A stretch of DNA of 11,797 nucleotides from Betaproteobacteria bacterium SG8_40. Its GTDB lineage: Bacteria > Pseudomonadota > Gammaproteobacteria > Burkholderiales > Eutrophovitaceae. Under the pieces are notes generated by a model. The model searched no databases. It saw only the letters and a program-made list of their open reading frames with translations, and had not been told where the DNA came from. Numbering within the stretch: the stretch's first letter is position 1; the number at the start of each line of letters is the position of its first letter. The stretch spans positions 1 to 11,797 of the forward strand of contig LJTS01000075.1 of the NCBI GenBank assembly GCA_001304425.1, written 5' to 3'. A program made the position numbers and the translations under genes. Of the stretch, positions 5,549 to 11,797 are shown piece after piece.

Positions 5549-6816
5549 TAGCGCCGCCCCCCGAATTTCTTGATCGCGCTTCGCAGTTCATCATGGTCTT
5601 TTGCGTATTCGTCCAGGGGGACGCCGGCAAGCGCTGCCTCCCAGCCTTGCTGCATGCTGCGCACCCCGGCGGCGGTGCCGTCCGGGTGGGCGATGATGCC
5701 GCCGCCGGCGAGATGAACGACGTCAGTGGTTCTGGTTGCCGCATATATTTCGGGCGCCGAACCGGCCCATTGCGCCGAAGAGATGGCGGGCATAGCACGG
5801 TAATCGCCGAACATCGGCGTCAGGCAGTCGACGATCGATTGTCCGACCTCGTCGTTGGTTTCGTAGAACTTGCTGTTGAAGCCACCGACGTGGAGATGGT
5901 CGACCCCGGCCAGGCGAAACAGTTTCTGGAATGCAGTGAAGCCGATTCCCAGAAGCGGGTGGCGCGACATCGCACCGAAGTTGGCGCGGTGACCGTGTAT
6001 TGGCAGATCGCAGTGTTTGCGCAAATGCGCTACCGCCGCTAGTCCAACGCTGTTGACGTTCACCATGACGCAGGTGCCGCCGTGCTGCTTCACGAGGTCA
6101 TGGCTGCGCAGCATGTGGTCGATGTCGCCGGTGATGTTGAAGGCATACATCGTTTTCTTGCCGGTTTGGTCGGCGACCCGCTCGATTTCCGGCATGACGG
6201 CGGCAACCCGTTCGGCAAACGGCGCATAGGTCGGATCGGCCTGCAACTCATCGTCCTTGATGAAGTCCAGGCCGGCGGTGGCGAGATCACGCACCAGGCT
6301 TGCGAGCGCATCGGTCGACAAGCCAATGCTGGGTTTGATGATGGTGCCGATCAACGGCAGTTTCTCGACCTGCGCGAGCTTTCGGGTACCGGCGATGCCG
6401 AATCCCGGTCCCGGGTAGCGTTCGGCGAATGGCGCGGGCAACTCAAGGTCCTCGAGCCTGATGCCGGACAACTCCTGCAACTCGTAAAGATTGCCGGCGA
6501 CGGTCGAATGCAGGCTCGTCAGCGATGCGCCAAAGTTGTGGAGGGGAAACGAGACTCTTACTCGCCCCCGATGGTATTTTGCGGACGATGCTGAGGACTT
6601 CGGCGGCTTGCTTCCCGGCAGGCTTGGAGACGCCACCGTGTCGAGCGGCGTGATATCCAGCACCCTGGCGCCAAAGCGTTCCTTCAGTTCGCTGGTCTCG
6701 CCCGGCACCGACACGAAGGTGCCGCTCGACTGCTCTCCGGCAATCACTGCTGCCGCATCTTCGAGCGCGTGTGGCGTCTCGATCAGATACGTTGCGATAA
6801 CCCTCTCATTGTTCAT
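5548..6816 (-). CDS. RuBisCO-like protein (form IV), probable 3-oxo-isoapionate-4-phosphate decarboxylase or transcarboxylase/hydrolase
   Basis: The 422-residue product has the RuBisCO large-chain fold: an N-terminal domain with N109 (N123 in spinach numbering) and a barrel. GTIIKPSIGLS holds K161 (equal to K175). FIKDDE holds the carbamate lysine K187 and metal ligands D189/E190 (K201, D203, E204). IHGHRANF holds H274, H276 and R277 (H292, H294, R295). Loop-6 lysine K316 is in GGFNSKF, and the phosphate-binding Ser and Gly pair are in ISSAQW and LAGGGIIAHP. The lysine equivalent to K177 is Ser163, so it should not be a CO2-fixing RuBisCO. Next to the kinase and ApnO-like genes it best fits OiaX (decarboxylase giving L-erythrulose 1-phosphate) or OiaT (giving 3-phosphoglycerate and glycolate). 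I cannot tell which. ATG at 6816 is preferred over upstream starts because of a near-perfect GGAGGAG five bases before it. It is the first gene of the operon. Confidence 0.88.
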   Translation of the reverse strand: MNNERVIATYLIETPHALEDAAAVIAGEQSSGTFVSVPGETSELKERFGARVLDITPLDTVASPSLPGSKPPKSSASSAKYHRGRVRVSFPLHNFGASLTSLHSTVAGNLYELQELSGIRLEDLELPAPFAERYPGPGFGIAGTRKLAQVEKLPLIGTIIKPSIGLSTDALASLVRDLATAGLDFIKDDELQADPTYAPFAERVAAVMPEIERVADQTGKKTMYAFNITGDIDHMLRSHDLVKQHGGTCVMVNVNSVGLAAVAHLRKHCDLPIHGHRANFGAMSRHPLLGIGFTAFQKLFRLAGVDHLHVGGFNSKFYETNDEVGQSIVDCLTPMFGDYRAMPAISSAQWAGSAPEIYAATRTTDVVHLAGGGIIAHPDGTAAGVRSMQQGWEAALAGVPLDEYAKDHDELRSAIKKFGGRR

Positions 6817-6821
6817 GGCTA

Positions 6822-6828
6822 CTCCTCC
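6822..6828 (-). promoter_or_regulatory. Strong ribosome binding site of the RLP gene
   Basis: On the minus strand GGAGGAG is followed by TAGCC and ATG. This is the best Shine-Dalgarno match in the window. It fixes the RLP start at 6816 rather than at the longer in-frame start 6873, whose extra 19 residues (Arg/Gly-rich) do not look like a RuBisCO N-terminus. Confidence 0.75.
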
Positions 6829-7024
6829 GGGGCGGCGGATTGTCCGGCCGCTGTGTATCCGCGCACTGGCCAAAACCTGGCCCGCAACTGTTCTTGTTAC
6901 CGTTCGAACCCGGGCGCACGAGCGCTTTACCCGCTTCGCATACCCGGCAATTACCTGGGGAGCATGTTACTTTCGAAGAACCGAAAAAGGCTCCCTGTTT
7001 TTCTGGCTTGTCGCGCAGTTGTTG

Positions 7025-7036
7025 GGAAATATTTCC
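7025..7036. promoter_or_regulatory. Perfect 12-bp palindrome, candidate operator
   Basis: GGAAATATTTCC reads the same on both strands and sits in the AT-rich core of the divergent intergenic region, about 210 bases upstream of the RLP start. A related imperfect element, GGGAAAATTTCACC, begins about 28 bases further right. Two similar half-site pairs in a divergent control region suggest binding by a dimeric repressor or activator. The regulator is not in the window, so this is inference from symmetry and position. Confidence 0.35.
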
Positions 7037-7450
7037 TGTTACTTGATTTTGACGGGAAAATTTCACCAAAATCCGCAACGGAAGCGGGCGGGGCTTACCG
7101 CATGCTGAAAAACGTCGACCACCCTGGGGACCCGGTCACCGCCGGACGAAATCGCAACCGGTGCCTGATGGGCAGCACGCCGTCACGCACGCCTTGTCTT
7201 GTTGCTCCGGTTCGAGGCTTCTTCGCTCGCGGGCATGCGGCACAGGCCGAAGGGTTCGCAGGCAATGCGTCGGAACTGGTTTTTTTCCGTCCGCTGTTCG
7301 AGAGGCGAGTGCGTATGCGCCCGTGACCCTATCAGGCTATGCTCTGGCCGGGGCATGTGGTGCCAGGGACGCTCAATCATGGCTTGCCGGGCAGCCGGTC
7401 CAGCCAGAGTTTGCGCAAACGACCCGCAACCATTTTCGAGGAAACGAGGC

Positions 7451-8284
7451 ATGAACGATTCGGCACTGAACCTTGTGGACCGCGGGCGAGGCGACCCTGC
7501 GCTCGTCCTGATACACGGATTTACCTGTGATCTTTCCAGCTGGAAAGAACAACTGACCGGCATTTCGAACAGTCACCGTTGCGTCGCCATCGATCTGCCC
7601 GGTCACGGCGCCTCCGCGGATTCGCCGGAGGCGACCATCGAGGCGCTCGCGGCGGCGGCCAACGCGACGTTGGACGGACTGCAACTGGACGAGGCAGTGC
7701 TGGTCGGACACAGCATGGGTTGCCGGGTGATTTCGGAGATGGCAAGCCAGTCGCCGCAGCGGGTCCGCGGCGTTGTTTACGTCGACGGCAGCATTGTCTC
7801 GCGCAGCGACGTCGATGCGGCGGTAAAGGGAGCTGCCGAGAAGTTGGACCGCATTGGCATGCAGGCCTTCATCCGGCATCTGTACGAGGGGTTTTGGGTC
7901 CCGGGAACGCCCGCTGCAGCGCGTGAGTTCGTGATGGCGGGAATGCCCGGAATCAGGATGGATTTCGCAAAAAAACTCTGGCCCAACGTTGTTCGCTGGG
8001 ACGGGTCACGGGTCCGTCCGGTATTGGCCGGCATCAGCGTGCCGGCGCTGGTGATTCAGTCGACCACGCTCGACACTGACCTCAATCGCGCATCGCTGTT
8101 GCCGGGACAGTCGACCCCATGGGTGGATGCGGTCACGCAGGCACTCGGGGATGTGACCGTTGCAGTGATCGAAGGCGTCGGACATTTTCCGATGCTGGAA
8201 GCACCGCAGAAGACCAATGATGTGATTCTGGAATTCGTGCGGCGGCTTGGCAAGGACAGCGGCGGCGGTCAGCACACCGTGTAA
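7451..8284 (+). CDS. Alpha/beta-fold hydrolase
   Basis: The 277-residue product is a complete alpha/beta hydrolase: the oxyanion-hole motif HGFTCDLSSW at 22-31, DLPGHGAS at 48-55, nucleophile elbow GHSMG with S88, and the catalytic His in GVGHFP (H245). The acid is probably D208 or D210, after the strand PALVIQST. There is no signal peptide, so it acts in the cytoplasm. The open frame extends upstream to 7199, but the added 84 residues are Arg/Cys-rich and unlike the family. ATG at 7451 has GAGG close upstream (CGAGGAAACGAGGC). It is transcribed away from the acid-sugar operon across a shared intergenic region. A sugar-acid lactonase or ester hydrolase role in that pathway is possible; the sequence does not distinguish among esterase, lactonase and C-C hydrolase. 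Confidence 0.88.
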   Translation: MNDSALNLVDRGRGDPALVLIHGFTCDLSSWKEQLTGISNSHRCVAIDLPGHGASADSPEATIEALAAAANATLDGLQLDEAVLVGHSMGCRVISEMASQSPQRVRGVVYVDGSIVSRSDVDAAVKGAAEKLDRIGMQAFIRHLYEGFWVPGTPAAAREFVMAGMPGIRMDFAKKLWPNVVRWDGSRVRPVLAGISVPALVIQSTTLDTDLNRASLLPGQSTPWVDAVTQALGDVTVAVIEGVGHFPMLEAPQKTNDVILEFVRRLGKDSGGGQHTV

Positions 8285-8294
8285 GACCGTAGTA

Positions 8295-8345
8295 GCCCGG
8301 CGAGGCCAGGCAATCGAGGAGCGGCGGCGCCGGCTCGCGCCGGGC
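8295..8345. terminator. Possible GC-rich stem between convergent genes
   Basis: GCCCGGCG at 8295-8302 pairs perfectly with CGCCGGGC at 8338-8345. The 35-base loop is itself GC-rich and could form a smaller stem around GGCGCCGGC. The element lies in the 70-bp gap between the stop of the plus-strand hydrolase (8284) and the stop of the minus-strand PilZ gene (8355), where a bidirectional terminator would be expected. No T-run follows, so the call is weak. Confidence 0.3.
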
Positions 8346-8354
8346 GGCCGGAGT

Positions 8355-9086
8355 CTAGAACTCGACGGTGAACGCCTTCAGCAACTCGGAAAACTCCTTC
8401 GGCCGGGAAGCCAGGCTGAAACCCACGTGGTGCATCAGTCGTCCCTCCAGGCCCATCGCGACGCGCGCATGGCGGATCTCGAGGTCGACGACCACCCGTT
8501 CGTTGCCGTCGAGCAATATGAGGCAGTTGCGAATAACGGTCCCGGGCCGGATCTTCAGGTCCGCTGCGAGACCGATGACGCCGATGCCGCCGGCACTCAT
8601 GTCTGACAGCCGGCCTTCTGCCTTGCGACCATCCGGCAGATTGACCACCACGACCGGTGCTGAGACTTCCGGGACCTTGACGCGCTGATGCAAACGGCGA
8701 TCGGCCTGAACGATGCGATCGGGAATGGGAATCTGGAAAACGGGCCGGCCTTCGAACAGGACGTCGCGAATGCGCGGGCTGCTGAACTGCGACTTGGCCG
8801 ATCCATCTTCGAACGAAAAACGCACTTCCGGACAGCGCAGCAATTGCGTATTGTTTGCCTTGTGGTCACCGTACTGGAAATAGACGCGATCGCGGTCGGG
8901 GTCGACCCCCAACGCGCGGGTGACGATTACCTTGTCTTCGTCGTCATAGTGGACTGAGACGGGGCGGTCTTCGCGAACGAAGCGGCGCAGCATCATGATG
9001 ATCTGGTGGCGGGACCAGAGGAGGCGCGACCTGCCTGCGTCGAGGTTGTATCTGCCGTGCTGAGTGGCCTGTCCGGTATTCATCAT
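8355..9086 (-). CDS. PilZ-domain protein with YcgR-like N-terminal domain (c-di-GMP receptor)
   Basis: The 243-residue product has a two-domain layout. Residues about 25-125 form a beta-rich YcgR-like domain (RPVSVHY, FSFEDG, RPVFQIPIP). A C-terminal PilZ domain from about 128 holds both c-di-GMP contact motifs: RLHQR at 131-135 (RxxxR) and DMSAGG at 162-167 (D/NxSxxG). Both motifs are intact, so binding is expected. YcgR-type proteins usually act on the flagellar motor or other surface functions in response to c-di-GMP. The start is placed at ATG 9086 because AGGAG lies six bases before it; the open frame extends nine codons further to 9113 without an RBS. No flagellar or cyclase gene is nearby, so its target is unknown, and it appears unrelated to the acid-sugar operon. 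Confidence 0.88.
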   Translation of the reverse strand: MMNTGQATQHGRYNLDAGRSRLLWSRHQIIMMLRRFVREDRPVSVHYDDEDKVIVTRALGVDPDRDRVYFQYGDHKANNTQLLRCPEVRFSFEDGSAKSQFSSPRIRDVLFEGRPVFQIPIPDRIVQADRRLHQRVKVPEVSAPVVVVNLPDGRKAEGRLSDMSAGGIGVIGLAADLKIRPGTVIRNCLILLDGNERVVVDLEIRHARVAMGLEGRLMHHVGFSLASRPKEFSELLKAFTVEF

Positions 9087-9381
9087 CGCGTTCTCCTGAT
9101 TGTGCATGACCACTTGTTTGCGTGGTCTGTCTACTGCAAGTGATGTGCCGAGCGCCGGCGCCTTTGGAAATCAGATAGATACAGATCCTGCGTCAATCGC
9201 CGTGTCGTCGCCCGCAGACAGACTGCTGGCCGGCGACCCCCCTCGAGTGCGTGAGCGACAGGTGGCGAAGCGGTCGCGCTCCGGTAACGGGGCGCCGCTC
9301 GCTCTGTTACCCGCGTTCTTCTTCCTGCGCGGAGCGTAGCCCGCCCCGTGCCTCAGGTGATTGCCGCTCGCGTTGCGCTGC

Positions 9382-10539
9382 TCAGCGCCGGTGCTTCTGC
9401 CACCGCACCGCCCCGACGCCGCCGGAAAACACCAGCGCTGCCATCATCCAGAACATTGCCGCGGCGCCGAGCACCGAGCCGAACGCGCCGAATACGAGCG
9501 GTAGCACCACCTGGTTGCTGTGAATAATCGTCGAGCGTACTCCGAGCACTTCGCCGACCCTGCCCTGGGGTGACTGCGAGTGAACCAGCGACATGATGTT
9601 GGGTTGCGCGGCGCCCAATCCGAGGCCGAGCAGGAAGGCGATCGCCATCATTGGCGGGCCCGACGAGAAGAACGGAAACAGCGCGAAGGCCAGTGCGGCG
9701 CAGAACAGCGTGAACGTCAGCACCTGCCATTCGCTGAAGCGCCGTGCCAGCACCGGCATCGCCAGGCGGATGACGAAGGTTGCGAGGGCAAAGCAACCGA
9801 GAACAAAACCGATCTCGGAGGCTGACAGGCCTACCTGGGTGCCATGCACCGGGATGACGAAGGACTGCAGATCCCACGACATGGAGATCAGTGCAGTTGC
9901 GACCAGCAAATGGCGCAGTTCAATCAGCCTGAACAGCTCCATCGGGCGCATTGGCTCGGGCGGTGGTTCCACGCTGCCTTGCCGTGACGGCATCAGGCCG
10001 CGGTTGGCCCACACCAGCGCTACTGCAAGCAGCGCAACGATTACCAGGGCACCGAAGGCTGACCGGTGGCCAAACGAATCGATGAGGATTCCGCTCAGCA
10101 CCGGACCGGAGAAACCCGAAACGGACGCGCCCATGGCAAACCACGCAAACGCAGCAGGCCGGCGGGCAGGGTCGGCGCGCTCGCCGATGACCTGCTGGAT
10201 GGAAAGCATTACCAGGGCGGAACCGGCGCCGATCAACGATGCGGCCACCAGCACGGGGGCGAGGTCGGCAGCCGCATAGGAAAACCCCGACGGCAGCAGC
10301 GCACCACCGAGTATCAGTACAACGCCAATGAGCGTCGGTCGCCGTGGCCCGACGGCGTCGACCCAGCGCCCGGCACGGACCGAGACCAGCATCGGCACCA
10401 GTGAGAACAGCGCGAGAATGACGCCGACGGTAAAGGTCGAAGCCTGGTTCGCCAGTGCGTAGAGCGAAGCGGTCATGCGCGCGCTCACGAAGACCATGTG
10501 CGACAGTACCGCGATGAGAATCAGGCGAAGCAGGGTCAT
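9382..10539 (-). CDS. MFS transporter, 12 predicted membrane segments
   Basis: The 385-residue product is almost entirely hydrophobic and alternates membrane helices with short charged loops in two six-helix halves. The loop after helix 2 reads GRWVDAVGPRRP, a variant of the MFS signature loop (GxxxDxxGRR). The central cytoplasmic loop at about residues 185-205 is Pro/Glu-rich, and the C-terminus is a short Arg/Lys/His tail. The length is normal for a compact drug/metabolite exporter or sugar-acid carrier. ATG at 10539 has only a weak purine stretch upstream (AAAACGAA). It lies downstream of the second SDR and upstream of the PilZ gene, with 199- and 295-base gaps, so it is probably transcribed on its own. 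The substrate cannot be read from sequence; carrying the acid sugar of the neighbouring operon is one possibility. Confidence 0.85.
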   Translation of the reverse strand: MTLLRLILIAVLSHMVFVSARMTASLYALANQASTFTVGVILALFSLVPMLVSVRAGRWVDAVGPRRPTLIGVVLILGGALLPSGFSYAAADLAPVLVAASLIGAGSALVMLSIQQVIGERADPARRPAAFAWFAMGASVSGFSGPVLSGILIDSFGHRSAFGALVIVALLAVALVWANRGLMPSRQGSVEPPPEPMRPMELFRLIELRHLLVATALISMSWDLQSFVIPVHGTQVGLSASEIGFVLGCFALATFVIRLAMPVLARRFSEWQVLTFTLFCAALAFALFPFFSSGPPMMAIAFLLGLGLGAAQPNIMSLVHSQSPQGRVGEVLGVRSTIIHSNQVVLPLVFGAFGSVLGAAAMFWMMAALVFSGGVGAVRWQKHRR

Positions 10540-10603
10540 TTCGTTTTCTGATTCATAACGGTGCTGTCAGGTAGCGGTTTGACATGCTTGCGCATATGGC
10601 ATT

Positions 10604-10616
10604 CATGCAATGCATG
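10604..10616. repeat. Short palindrome upstream of the MFS gene
   Basis: CATGCA and TGCATG flank a single A, making a 13-base inverted repeat about 65 bases before the MFS start. It lies within a stretch rich in ATGC words. It could be an operator for the MFS gene. No promoter hexamers with correct spacing could be assigned, so this is only a candidate. Confidence 0.25.
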
Positions 10617-10635
10617 GGCATTTCGGTTCAGCGCT

Positions 10636-10659
10636 TGCTGCGCCGGGCGTAGCGCAGCA
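10636..10659 (-). terminator. Perfect 8-bp hairpin between SDR and MFS genes
   Basis: TGCTGCGC at 10636-10643 pairs perfectly with GCGCAGCA at 10652-10659 across an 8-base loop. It lies 80-100 bases after the stop of the minus-strand SDR and upstream of the MFS gene. This is consistent with a transcription terminator or mRNA 3'-end stabiliser for the SDR transcript. No clear U-tract follows on the minus strand. Confidence 0.4.
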
Positions 10660-10738
10660 CGCCATCACGGACGGCAAGGCGCGCCGCAAACAACCGGACA
10701 AAACTGGAGTCCGGCAATGCGTTTCCCGGGCTTCGATG

Positions 10739-11518
10739 TCAGGATTTCTTCCGCAGGCCGCCGTACGAGTGCCACGACCCTGTGACCAGCCAGCCGCAGT
10801 CGACCGGAAGATTGGCACCGGTGATCGCAGCCGCGTCGGTACTTGCCAGGAAAGCGACCGCGCGCGCGATCTCGACTGGTTCGACCATGCGGCCCAGCGC
10901 GTTATTGCGCTCGAACAATGCAACGTCGCGCTCACCTGCGTCAATGGCTGCCTGCAAGGCCGGTGTGCGGGTATGCCCGGGCGATACGGCATTGACCCGG
11001 ATGCCCGATGGACCCCACTCCGCAGCGAGGCACTCGGTGATCGAGATGACGGCCGCTTTTGCCGGTGCATAGGCGTGTAGCGGTGCCGATCGGGAGCCGA
11101 CGATGGACGCGATGTTGACGATGCTGCCGCGTGCGCGCTTTTTCATGGCGGCGGCGAACACGACGCTGGCGAGATAGGTCCCGCGCTGGTCCACGCGAAT
11201 GACGTCGTCCCAGACTTGCATCGACAACCGCTCCGGGGGCAGCGGCTGCTGCAGAATTCCCGCGCTGTTGACCAGTATCTCTACCGGGCCCGCTTCATTT
11301 TCGATTTGGCCGGCAATTCCCTGCATTGCGGCATCATCCGTTACATCCAAGATATAGCTGCGGGCTCCGATCTCGCCTGCAACTTCGTGAACGCCCTTGT
11401 CACGGTCGAGCAGTACTACTTGCGCGCCGCGAGCTGCCAACTCGGCGCCGCAGGCCGCGCCGATGCCGCTTGCTCCGCCGGTGACGACCGCGACACCCGA
11501 TAGACCTGTCCCCGACAT
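10739..11518 (-). CDS. SDR-family oxidoreductase with Asp in place of the tetrad Asn
   Basis: The 259-residue protein is a classical SDR: TGGASGIG at 13-20, D38 after the second strand (NAD preference), NSAG at 84-87 (usual NNAG), S138 in NIASIVG, and Y150/K154 in YAPAK. In the segment normally RxNLxG, which supplies the fourth catalytic residue Asn, this protein has RVDQRGTYL with D110. The C-terminus carries VDCGWLVTGSWHSYGGL, an aromatic tail that may shape the substrate pocket. AAGGAG lies five bases before the ATG at 11518. It follows a membrane-protein gene on the same strand, with 110 bases between the stop codon and this start, so the two may share a transcript. The substrate is probably a sugar, polyol or hydroxy acid. 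Family call is very sure, function unknown. Confidence 0.9.
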   Translation of the reverse strand: MSGTGLSGVAVVTGGASGIGAACGAELAARGAQVVLLDRDKGVHEVAGEIGARSYILDVTDDAAMQGIAGQIENEAGPVEILVNSAGILQQPLPPERLSMQVWDDVIRVDQRGTYLASVVFAAAMKKRARGSIVNIASIVGSRSAPLHAYAPAKAAVISITECLAAEWGPSGIRVNAVSPGHTRTPALQAAIDAGERDVALFERNNALGRMVEPVEIARAVAFLASTDAAAITGANLPVDCGWLVTGSWHSYGGLRKKS

Positions 11519-11536
11519 GTGTTCTCCTTAACCGTC

Positions 11537-11626
11537 CTACAGAGCGCCGCATTCCAGGCGCGCCGTTGTTTCTTTGGAATCGACCGATTCCTGTGCATTG
11601 TCACTCATGTGGCCTGCCTGCGCCAT
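11537..11626 (-). CDS. Possible 29-residue small ORF
   Basis: An ATG two bases after the stop of the upstream membrane-protein gene opens a 29-codon frame ending in TAG at 11537. It has an internal ATG giving MSDNAQESVDSKETTARLEC. The peptide is hydrophilic and acidic in its first half, has no membrane segment, and matches nothing I recognise. The near-overlapping TGATCATG junction allows translational re-initiation, but there is no Shine-Dalgarno sequence. It may be a real small protein, a leader peptide, or chance. Confidence 0.2.
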   Translation of the reverse strand: MAQAGHMSDNAQESVDSKETTARLECGAL

Positions 11627-11628
11627 GA

Positions 11629-11797
11629 TCAGGGTTGGCCATCGTTTCGGCGTCTACTGAACGCGCCCGCCCGGAGTTGCCAGCACATGTTCGCGATCGG
11701 GCTGCCCATCAGCCCCAGCGCCAGCAGGAACAACGGCCAGTCGAACGCACCCGGCAGCATCCCGGAAAGCGCGTCCTCGCTCCACTCCGGTGCGTGG
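11629..11797 (-). CDS. C-terminal end of a membrane protein (partial)
   Basis: The last 55 codons of a minus-strand gene enter from the right edge (first full codon at 11796) and stop with TGA at 11631-11629. The sequence has an acidic/aromatic lead (APEWSEDALSGM), one clear membrane helix (WPLFLLALGLMGSPIANMCW), and then a basic cytoplasmic tail (RAGAFSRRRND). This is the ending of a multi-pass membrane protein such as a transporter or an integral-membrane enzyme. The family cannot be decided from this fragment. If it is a permease, it and the downstream SDR could form a small uptake and oxidation unit. Confidence 0.6.
   Translation of the reverse strand, partial: HAPEWSEDALSGMLPGAFDWPLFLLALGLMGSPIANMCWQLRAGAFSRRRNDGQP

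Larger units (their letters stand above)
6817..7450. other. 634-bp divergent intergenic region, no convincing gene
   Basis: This region separates the minus-strand acid-sugar operon from the plus-strand hydrolase. Open frames in it are short, rich in Arg, Cys and Pro, and have no recognisable motifs, so I call no gene. The stretch around 6961-7080 is clearly more AT-rich than its surroundings and holds the palindrome at 7025-7036, so it is the most likely place for divergent promoters and operators. I could not find a sigma-70 -35/-10 pair with good spacing on either strand. The part 7081-7450 is again GC-rich and may be the long leader of the hydrolase gene or hold a small RNA that I cannot recognise. 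No regulator gene is present in the window. Confidence 0.6.

Noticed and set aside
5332..6042. 236-residue plus-strand open frame across the RLP-kinase junction
   Set aside because: Composition is typical of antisense frames, it has no family motifs, and both genes beneath it are well supported.
5548..6816. True CO2-fixing RuBisCO large subunit
   Set aside because: The residue matching K177 is Ser, loop 6 is not GKLEG-like, the protein is shorter than form I-III enzymes in the relevant segments, and there is no small subunit or phosphoribulokinase gene nearby.
6817..6873. Longer RLP start at 6873 (19 extra residues)
   Set aside because: The extra stretch is Arg/Gly-rich without family resemblance, and the strong GGAGGAG sits directly before the ATG at 6816.
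7199..7450. 84-residue N-terminal extension of the alpha/beta hydrolase
   Set aside because: It is Arg- and Cys-rich, unlike the family and with no signal peptide. The ATG at 7451 has a close purine-rich RBS and begins at the usual family position.
6817..7450. tRNA, riboswitch or CRISPR in the long intergenic region
   Set aside because: No cloverleaf with a T-loop, no recognisable aptamer core and no spaced repeats could be found by eye.

Overview
The window is a GC-rich, densely packed bacterial segment with Shine-Dalgarno-led genes, one-base or short gene spacings and no RNA genes, transposases or CRISPR arrays that I can see. Gene content (acid-sugar catabolism, an MFS carrier, a PilZ c-di-GMP receptor, several SDRs) fits a proteobacterium, probably beta-, gamma- or alphaproteobacterial. 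The sequence does not let me name a genus.

Bases 1-154 hold the 3' end of a plus-strand SDR gene, followed by a strong hairpin that separates it from the convergent operon to its right.

Bases 155-6816 are the core: a six-gene minus-strand operon, read right to left. Its order is a RuBisCO-like protein (RLP, 6816-5548), a DUF1537 four-carbon acid-sugar kinase (5548/5502-4207), a Rossmann dehydrogenase resembling D-apionate oxidoisomerase (4108-3275), a 130-residue protein of unknown function (3133-2741), an IlvD/Edd-family dehydratase (2700-994) and a classical SDR (952-155). The trio RLP + DUF1537 kinase + ApnO-like dehydrogenase matches the published D-apionate route: oxidoisomerisation to 3-oxo-isoapionate, 4-phosphorylation by OiaK, then cleavage by an RLP (OiaX decarboxylase or OiaT transcarboxylase/hydrolase). 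The dehydratase, the small unknown protein and the SDR are not core enzymes of that route as I know it. The operon may therefore be a variant or an extended acid-sugar pathway.

The most striking observation is that the kinase gene is broken at its 5' end. The expected start codon overlaps the RLP stop codon and encodes MATDSKLLLSFYG. The family motif DDFTGST that should follow is then absent and the reading frame shifts. This is what an approximately 20-nt deletion would produce.

Bases 6817-7450 are a 634-bp divergent intergenic region with an AT-richer core and a perfect 12-bp palindrome, the likely control region of the operon. To its right are a plus-strand alpha/beta hydrolase (7451-8284), a convergent PilZ/YcgR-like protein (9086-8355), an MFS transporter (10539-9382), a second SDR with an unusual Asp in place of the catalytic-tetrad Asn (11518-10739), and the C-terminal end of a membrane protein (11797-11629). 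The hydrolase could be the missing lactonase and the MFS protein the carrier of the pathway, but that is inference from position only.
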